Shown one piece after another: positions 5,085-5,140 of a DNA stretch of 5,140 nt. Made by a program: the position numbers and the translations under genes. The DNA comes from Bacillota bacterium (GTDB lineage: Bacteria > Bacillota > Clostridia > Acetivibrionales > DSM-1351), in contig JAEZUC010000174.1 in assembly GCA_023443515.1 (NCBI GenBank), positions 1 to 5,140 on the forward strand, given 5' to 3'. The number at the start of each line of letters is the position of its first letter. Within the stretch, counting starts at the first letter, position 1. The notes beneath the pieces were generated by a model. The model saw nothing but the letters and a program-made list of their open reading frames with translations. It ran no database searches and had not been told where the DNA came from.

Positions 5085-5140
5085 ATGGGGAAAGGTACTA
5101 AAAAGTGGAGTCGTAAAAGAATTATAACACTTGTGATATC
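5085..5140 (+). CDS. N-terminal fragment of a probable membrane-anchored protein
   Basis: The gene runs off the window after 18 complete codons, MGKGTKKWSRKRIITLVI. The strongly basic start followed by a hydrophobic stretch is typical of a signal anchor with its N-terminus inside the cell. A GAGGTGG ribosome site at 5073-5079 lies five bases before the ATG, supporting the start. It is separated from paaK by a terminator and has its own candidate promoter with phased repeats, so it begins a new transcription unit. Periplasmic-adaptor (HlyD/MacA-like) proteins of Firmicute efflux systems often begin this way, but 18 residues cannot establish the family. Confidence 0.7.
   Translation, partial: MGKGTKKWSRKRIITLVI

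Overview
The base composition is AT-rich and the Shine-Dalgarno sequences are strong and purine-rich. Together with sigma-A-type promoters, a U-tract terminator and a ferredoxin-dependent 2-keto acid oxidoreductase, this points to a strictly anaerobic low-GC Firmicute. The protein style suggests a Clostridium- or Ruminiclostridium-like organism. This is inference from style, since no marker gene is present. The window looks like ordinary chromosome: no insertion sequence, CRISPR array, rRNA or tRNA was seen.

Layout. At the left edge (1-35, minus strand) is the start of an unidentified gene. A long imperfect palindrome (66-111) separates it from a PII nitrogen-regulator gene (132-473, minus). 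A 216-bp divergent intergenic region (474-689) carries candidate promoters in both directions, several small dyads and a hairpin next to the iorA ribosome-binding site. To the right, on the plus strand, come iorA (690-2483), iorB (2476-3081), methylglyoxal synthase mgsA (3136-3597), a near-consensus promoter with a palindrome at its upstream edge, and a phenylacetate-CoA ligase-family gene (3673-4914). A clear intrinsic terminator (4927-4963) closes the block. After it, a region with TTYACA-like repeats at 11-bp steps precedes another truncated gene (5085 onward) that probably encodes a membrane-anchored protein.

How the genes fit together. IorA and IorB form the two-subunit indolepyruvate:ferredoxin oxidoreductase, which interconverts aryl-pyruvates and arylacetyl-CoA. 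The PaaK-like ligase makes arylacetyl-CoA from arylacetate, ATP and CoA. The simplest reading is an arylacetate/aromatic amino acid module. Because the ligase belongs to the ATP-consuming, AMP-forming family, salvage (arylacetate to arylacetyl-CoA to arylpyruvate to Phe, Tyr or Trp by transamination) is at least as plausible as fermentation of aromatic amino acids. MgsA, which turns dihydroxyacetone phosphate into methylglyoxal, sits between the two halves with no obvious biochemical link. The PII protein lacks the Tyr-51 uridylylation site and may simply be a neighbour.

I found no clearly new biological system. The points most worth a second look are the 11-bp-phased repeats near 4971-5010, the palindrome at 66-111, the placement of mgsA inside an ior-paaK module, and the small regulatory dyads at the promoters.
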